This document shows positions 62,201-64,000 of a stretch of DNA of 64,000 nucleotides, in pieces. Position numbers and translations under genes: made by a program. Source of the DNA: JAAYXS01 sp043820985 (lineage in GTDB: Bacteria > Planctomycetota > Phycisphaerae > UBA1845 > Fen-1342). The notes under the pieces are model-generated. The model was not told the DNA's origin. It did not search any database and worked only from the letters and a program-made list of their open reading frames with translations. The first letter of the stretch is position 1; each line of letters opens with the position of its first letter. Location: NCBI GenBank assembly GCA_043820985.1, contig JBDRDH010000138.1:1-64000 (forward strand), in the 5' to 3' direction.

Positions 62201-62688
62201 CTGAAGTGGAGTTGGAGCCATATCCGCGCGACATCGCGGCGGCGTATCGCGAGGTCCTGTTCCACGGGCCCGATTTCCATGGCATCGAACGTGTGTTGGG
62301 CCACTCCAAGCGCGGTATCTCAGGAGTGGTCAGACCGGCGGCGGCACCGACTGACTGGATGAGTGAACCGCCGCGGACGGAGTGGCTGGGTGATCCGCTG
62401 GTTCTGGACGCCGGATTGCAACTGGGGCTGCTGTGGTGTCACGAGCACCTGGGCGGCATCGGATTGCCGTGTTGCGTGGGGCGGTACAGCCAGTACCGGT
62501 CGGCGTTTCCGCGCGAGGAACTGACCGCGGTTCTGGAAGTGGTCGAACAGGATCCACAGCGGCTGGTGGCGGACATCACCTTCACCGACAGCGGCGGACA
62601 GGTCGTGGCCCGCATGGAGCGCAGTGAATGGATCGTTAATCCATCTCTGGGAGAAATGGCACAGCGCGGCTCGGCTACTGGTGCGTGA
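56224..62688 (+). CDS. pfaA: PfaA-like megasynthase: KS-AT-ACP-ACP-KR-DH
   Basis: A 2154-residue iterative PKS/fatty-acid synthase. Domains: KS ~15-470 (Cys216 in VDAACASS, His351 in EAHGTGT, His391 in GHTKAAAG); AT ~575-880 (Ser675 in AGHSFGEL); Pro/Gln-rich linker ~960-1150; ACP1 ~1155-1235; ACP2 ~1255-1335; KR ~1570-1850 (VVITGGARGVTAETA, Tyr1768 in GQADYAMANE); hot-dog dehydratase ~1870-2140 (LNSHVISGHPVLPVVIMLEW). ACP2 has Ser1290 in DLGIDSIKR for phosphopantetheine, but ACP1 has Arg1188 at that place (DLGIDRVRR), so ACP1 cannot be loaded. PfaA synthases usually carry several active ACPs. The DH is near the PfaA/PfaC type. Overlaps pfaD by 4 bases; the stop TGA overlaps the next ATG. Confidence 0.94.
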   Translation: MMSRPPTDENMGKHPPIAIVGLSCLFPNAPGLKEYWRLIRRGEDAITDVPETHWSLADYFDADLKAPDRTYCRRGAFLEPTPFNPMEFGIPPTTLEATDTAQLLGLVVGKKALQDAGYGLEREFDRTRASVIFGVTGTQELVLPLGARLGFPIWQRALNDAGVAPDVAAKVLKQISDSYVGWQEGSFPGLLGNVVAGRVANRLNLRGTNCVVDAACASSLSAIHLSIMELVSGRADMVLTGGVDTLNDIFMFMCFSKSQALSAKGDARPFSKHADGTVIGEGVGMLVLKRLADAQRDGDRIHAVIKGIGTSSDGRAQSIYAPLADGQAIALRDAYRISNVEPASIELVEAHGTGTKVGDLIEFEALKSVYNESERQKPWCALGSVKAQIGHTKAAAGAASMIKTVLALRHKVLPATIKVDEPHPKLGIEDSPFYLATEMRPWLASPEHPRRAAVSSFGFGGSNFHAVLEEYPTDDPQPAWDGSVEIIALSASTAAELEQRLEEWQAAASEGLVAAELARRASQSRSTFHATDSYRLALVHERDKDLTKLLKTARDGLSKISTQQAWNLGNVFFGGPSEPGEIAFLFPGQSSQYVGMCRDVVCMFPEAHDAVATVDPAVAAKIYPPPVFGEQERARQQAALTSTDVAQPALGAVSLAMLRVLERFGIKPHFVAGHSFGELVALHAAGCIDEDALCKLAQLRGQLLAEAGGADGTMLAVNAPLEEIDRVLEEGDFDVEFANRNGPTQGILSGSRAAIARVAEFLDGKGWRTRLLEVSAAFHSRFMNEAQGRFRAALDKIPFAHAKIPVFANSTGQPYPLSPSGMRDLLADQLTRPVLFVDEIRHLYDAGVRTFVEVGPKKVLTGLVNGILQGKPYEALAVDATFGRASGIVDVARVVALITIMGHAVDLTQWEQTPPAPEASGMSIALLGTNYRMPHPAVPAASQSDMVAERETGKLAMHDVDSRTGGRTVPHGPDKIEQPGVPRSPDLISTAADTRPGPSSKPTPTPSPTVAGSPAQTQQMLQAFQIVQEGLRGMQALQQQTAAAHQRFLEGQQQAHSTIEALMANHQRLVERTLGLTPSTSAPVSGLPVQHPVAPTVGPSAVPEPVAITVPAPPLGESLEVRPPIPIAPANAPITPPAGQALTTEPGGNGESGPLASALLQTVSETTGFPLSTIHLDMDLESDLGIDRVRRVEILTALRARVPDLPKELGAHADRFRTLREIVEFKSGQTGTPTAADASQETSTDDSAVAGTSRSDFEQVVLEVVSELTGYPAEMLELDMDMEADLGIDSIKRLEILSAVQRRLPELGTVDSQYMGSLRTLRNILDYMDSPAEQPPPATEPAPARNSAPSSEIASESTTLERRELRTIDLPAVESARPVVAAEHEIWVTNDGTELAATLVARMAASGIPARVIEPATAITETRDVPVGGLILLAPTNASQTDLVTESSRQFLKQAFLLTRMLASDLQAAAANGGALLVTVSRLDGSGGLTGASFDAVGGGLAGLAKTAAHEWPTVCCRSLDVDADWSDLDGMCNAISNELGTDGPVEVGLSATGRRGLELVIEPPAPGELPLAAGDVVVITGGARGVTAETALALAESQRLTLVLLGRSPIPKAEPAWSVDLESESALKRALLENTSNGKKLTPNELESTYQRLMANREISRNLERISATGAKVLYRQVDVRQADELKNVFEEVRQVAGPIRGLVHGAGVIEDHLIADKTTDAFDRVFDTKVQGLAGLLAATAHDDLKVLALFSSVSGRFGRQGQADYAMANEVLNKVAQRLAVQRPECRVVSINWGAWDGGMVTPTLKREFMRQGVGLIPLKAGAQALVDELRTSPRGAVEVMIGVPFDVPPEQPTRKNATTRTVGNGDMSLAFERRLDIDRHTFLNSHVISGHPVLPVVIMLEWLGHGALHGNPGLLLHGFDELRVLKGVVLTNGPRDLRVVTSRARRHGEQYELDVELRSGDKSQETLHARARAVLTDNLPDSPTFEQRAEVELEPYPRDIAAAYREVLFHGPDFHGIERVLGHSKRGISGVVRPAAAPTDWMSEPPRTEWLGDPLVLDAGLQLGLLWCHEHLGGIGLPCCVGRYSQYRSAFPREELTAVLEVVEQDPQRLVADITFTDSGGQVVARMERSEWIVNPSLGEMAQRGSATGA

Positions 62689-64000
62689 TGGCGGGAGAAC
62701 GCGGCATGGGCGTTCGTTCGCCAATCGCCATTGTTGGCATGGGGGGGCTCTTTCCGGGCGCATCCGATCCGGACGCCTTCTGGCGGAATATCGTAAACAA
62801 GGTAAACGCGACGCGTGAAGTGCCGCCGGGACGGTGGATTCTCGATCCGGATGACGTGTTCGACGAACAGCCCGGGCCGGACAAGGTCTTCTCTAAACGA
62901 GCTTGTTTCGTCGAGGATTTCGAACTCGATCCGGAGGGCCTGGACATAGATCCCGAGTTGCTGGGTGGGCTGGATCTACTGTATCACATGGTCCTGCACG
63001 TTGGGCGTCAGGCTTGGCGCGACGGCGTGACGGACGGGGTGGATCACAGCCGCGTGGGCGTGATTCTAGCCGCGATCGCGCTGCCGACGGACAGTTCGTC
63101 GGCGTTGACGCGCGAGATACTGGGACGCGCGTTTGCCGAGCGGCTGCCGGGGGTAGAGCCCGATCATACGTGCGTGTCGCCATTGAACAGCCAGGTGACG
63201 GCGCTGCCGGCGGGATTGCTGGCGGCGGGGCTGGGATTGGGCGGCGGGGCGTATACGTTGGATGCGGCGTGCGCTTCGAGCTTATACGCGCTCAAGCTGG
63301 CGTGCGACGAACTACAGACCGGGCGGGCGGATGCGATGCTGGCCGGCGGCGTCTCGCGGCCGGAGTGTCTGTATACGCAGATGGGTTTCGGGCTGTTGCA
63401 GGCGCTGTCGCCGTCGGGCGAGTGCCGGCCCTTTGACACCGCGGCGGATGGCTTGGTCGTCGGGGAAGGCGCGGGGATCGTACTGCTCAAGCGGCTGGCC
63501 GATGCCGTGAGTGACGGCGATCGCATCTACGGCGTGATCCGGGGGATCGGATTGTCGAACGACATCGCCGGTAGTTTGCTAGCGGCGGATTCCGAAGGCC
63601 AGTTGCGGGCCATGCGGGCGGCCTACGAGCAGGCCGGGTGGCAGCCGCCGGCGGTGGACTATATCGAGTGCCACGGGACGGGTACACCGCTGGGTGACGC
63701 AGTCGAGATATCCAGCCTGCGGGCGCTGTGGGCAGGGCAGGAGTGGCGGGCAGCGCAATGTGCGTTGGGGGCGGTCAAGTCGATGGTCGGCCATCTGCTG
63801 ACGGCGGCGGGCGCGGCGGGGTTAATCAAGATGCTGCTGGCTCTGCGAGCGCGCCAGTTGCCGGCTAGCCTGGGATATGAAACACCGGCGCCGGGCATTG
63901 AACTCGCCGATAGTCCGTTTCGCGTGCAGACCGAGAATGCGCCGTGGGAGCGGCGGGATGAGCAGACACCGCGGCGGGTGGGGATCAGCGCGTTTGGTTT
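62688..64000 (+). CDS. PfaC-like ketosynthase gene, partial at the right edge
   Basis: The first 437 residues of a further synthase gene, cut by the window end. The frame begins MAGERGMGVRSPIAIVGMGG and is a full beta-ketoacyl synthase: Cys195 in TLDAACASSLYAL, His329 in ECHGTGTPLGD, His369 in VGHLLTAAG; RPFDTAADGLVVGEGAGIVL is also classic. The insert DPDDVFDEQPGPDKVFSKRA is of the PfaC/heterocyst-glycolipid KS type. The ATG overlaps the pfaA stop as TGATG; a second ATG at 62706 has a GGGAG 8 bases upstream. It continues to the right, where chain-length factor and dehydratase domains are expected. Confidence 0.9.
   Translation, partial: MAGERGMGVRSPIAIVGMGGLFPGASDPDAFWRNIVNKVNATREVPPGRWILDPDDVFDEQPGPDKVFSKRACFVEDFELDPEGLDIDPELLGGLDLLYHMVLHVGRQAWRDGVTDGVDHSRVGVILAAIALPTDSSSALTREILGRAFAERLPGVEPDHTCVSPLNSQVTALPAGLLAAGLGLGGGAYTLDAACASSLYALKLACDELQTGRADAMLAGGVSRPECLYTQMGFGLLQALSPSGECRPFDTAADGLVVGEGAGIVLLKRLADAVSDGDRIYGVIRGIGLSNDIAGSLLAADSEGQLRAMRAAYEQAGWQPPAVDYIECHGTGTPLGDAVEISSLRALWAGQEWRAAQCALGAVKSMVGHLLTAAGAAGLIKMLLALRARQLPASLGYETPAPGIELADSPFRVQTENAPWERRDEQTPRRVGISAFG

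Overview
The window looks like a chromosomal segment of a planctomycete, most likely of the Phycisphaerae type. The main evidence is a secreted trypsin-like protease that ends in a dockerin-like 'DLN..LDG.VNAYDIDPF' tail, a TatC with a large extra periplasmic loop, a polyunsaturated-fatty-acid-type secondary lipid synthase, AddAB instead of RecBCD, many lipoproteins and membrane proteins, and several families of short dispersed palindromes in the intergenic DNA. Base composition is moderately GC-rich. The lineage is inferred from gene content only, since the window holds no rRNA.

Layout. (1) Positions 1-8440 form an accessory, partly decayed region that ends at a tRNA-Ala gene with a truncated tyrosine integrase directly 3' of it. 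It holds fragments (an HSP90-like ATPase piece), a WYL regulator diverging from a DnaQ-type exonuclease fused to a WYL-like domain, a PGN_0703-type nuclease gene broken by one TAG codon, an ADP-ribosylglycohydrolase, and a metallophosphoesterase relic. This set resembles the remains of a defence or nucleic-acid-processing island. (2) From 8441 to 14990: tRNA-Ala(GGC), tRNA-Phe(GAA), tatC, a HAD sugar-phosphate mutase/phosphatase, a PAP2 phosphatase and an esterase (all on the minus strand), then the threonine-degradation pair tdh-kbl closed by a clear terminator. (3) From 15200 to 17240: a toxin-antitoxin cassette with its own near-consensus promoter, consisting of a HigB/RelE-like toxin, an XRE antitoxin fused to an ImmA/IrrE metallopeptidase, and a small partner gene. 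(4) From 17395 to 23933: a Ski2-like helicase, a PIG-L deacetylase, an aconitase-X protein interrupted by a dispersed palindrome, a dense repeat cluster, and a Y-family DNA polymerase. (5) From 23977 to 40988: a secreted protease, a DegT aminotransferase diverging from an ABC exporter with a PDZ-like insertion, an S1 RNA-binding protein, a gluzincin-type TPR protein, a PIN-TRAM protein, cysK, a Nudix hydrolase, a Cys-rich lipoprotein, a DUF1611 protein, a YfhO-like membrane protein and a small histidine kinase. (6) From 41087 to 52521: gpsA, addA, addB, a coiled-coil lipoprotein, miaA, a KamA-type radical SAM enzyme and an orphan GroES. (7) From 52618 to the right edge: larB, nnrD, and a secondary-lipid synthase operon of pfaD, a pfaA-like megasynthase (KS-AT-ACP-ACP-KR-DH) and the start of a pfaC-like ketosynthase gene, joined by overlapping stop and start codons.

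The observations most worth following up are: the first ACP of the megasynthase has Arg where the phosphopantetheine Ser belongs; a PDZ-like domain sits in the first external loop of an ABC exporter; the same 24-bp palindrome occurs both in an intergenic spot and in frame inside the acnX gene; two hairpin copies differ by a compensatory base-pair swap; and a nuclease/ADP-ribosylhydrolase/WYL locus is decaying beside a tRNA gene. No CRISPR array, rRNA operon or intact insertion sequence was seen.
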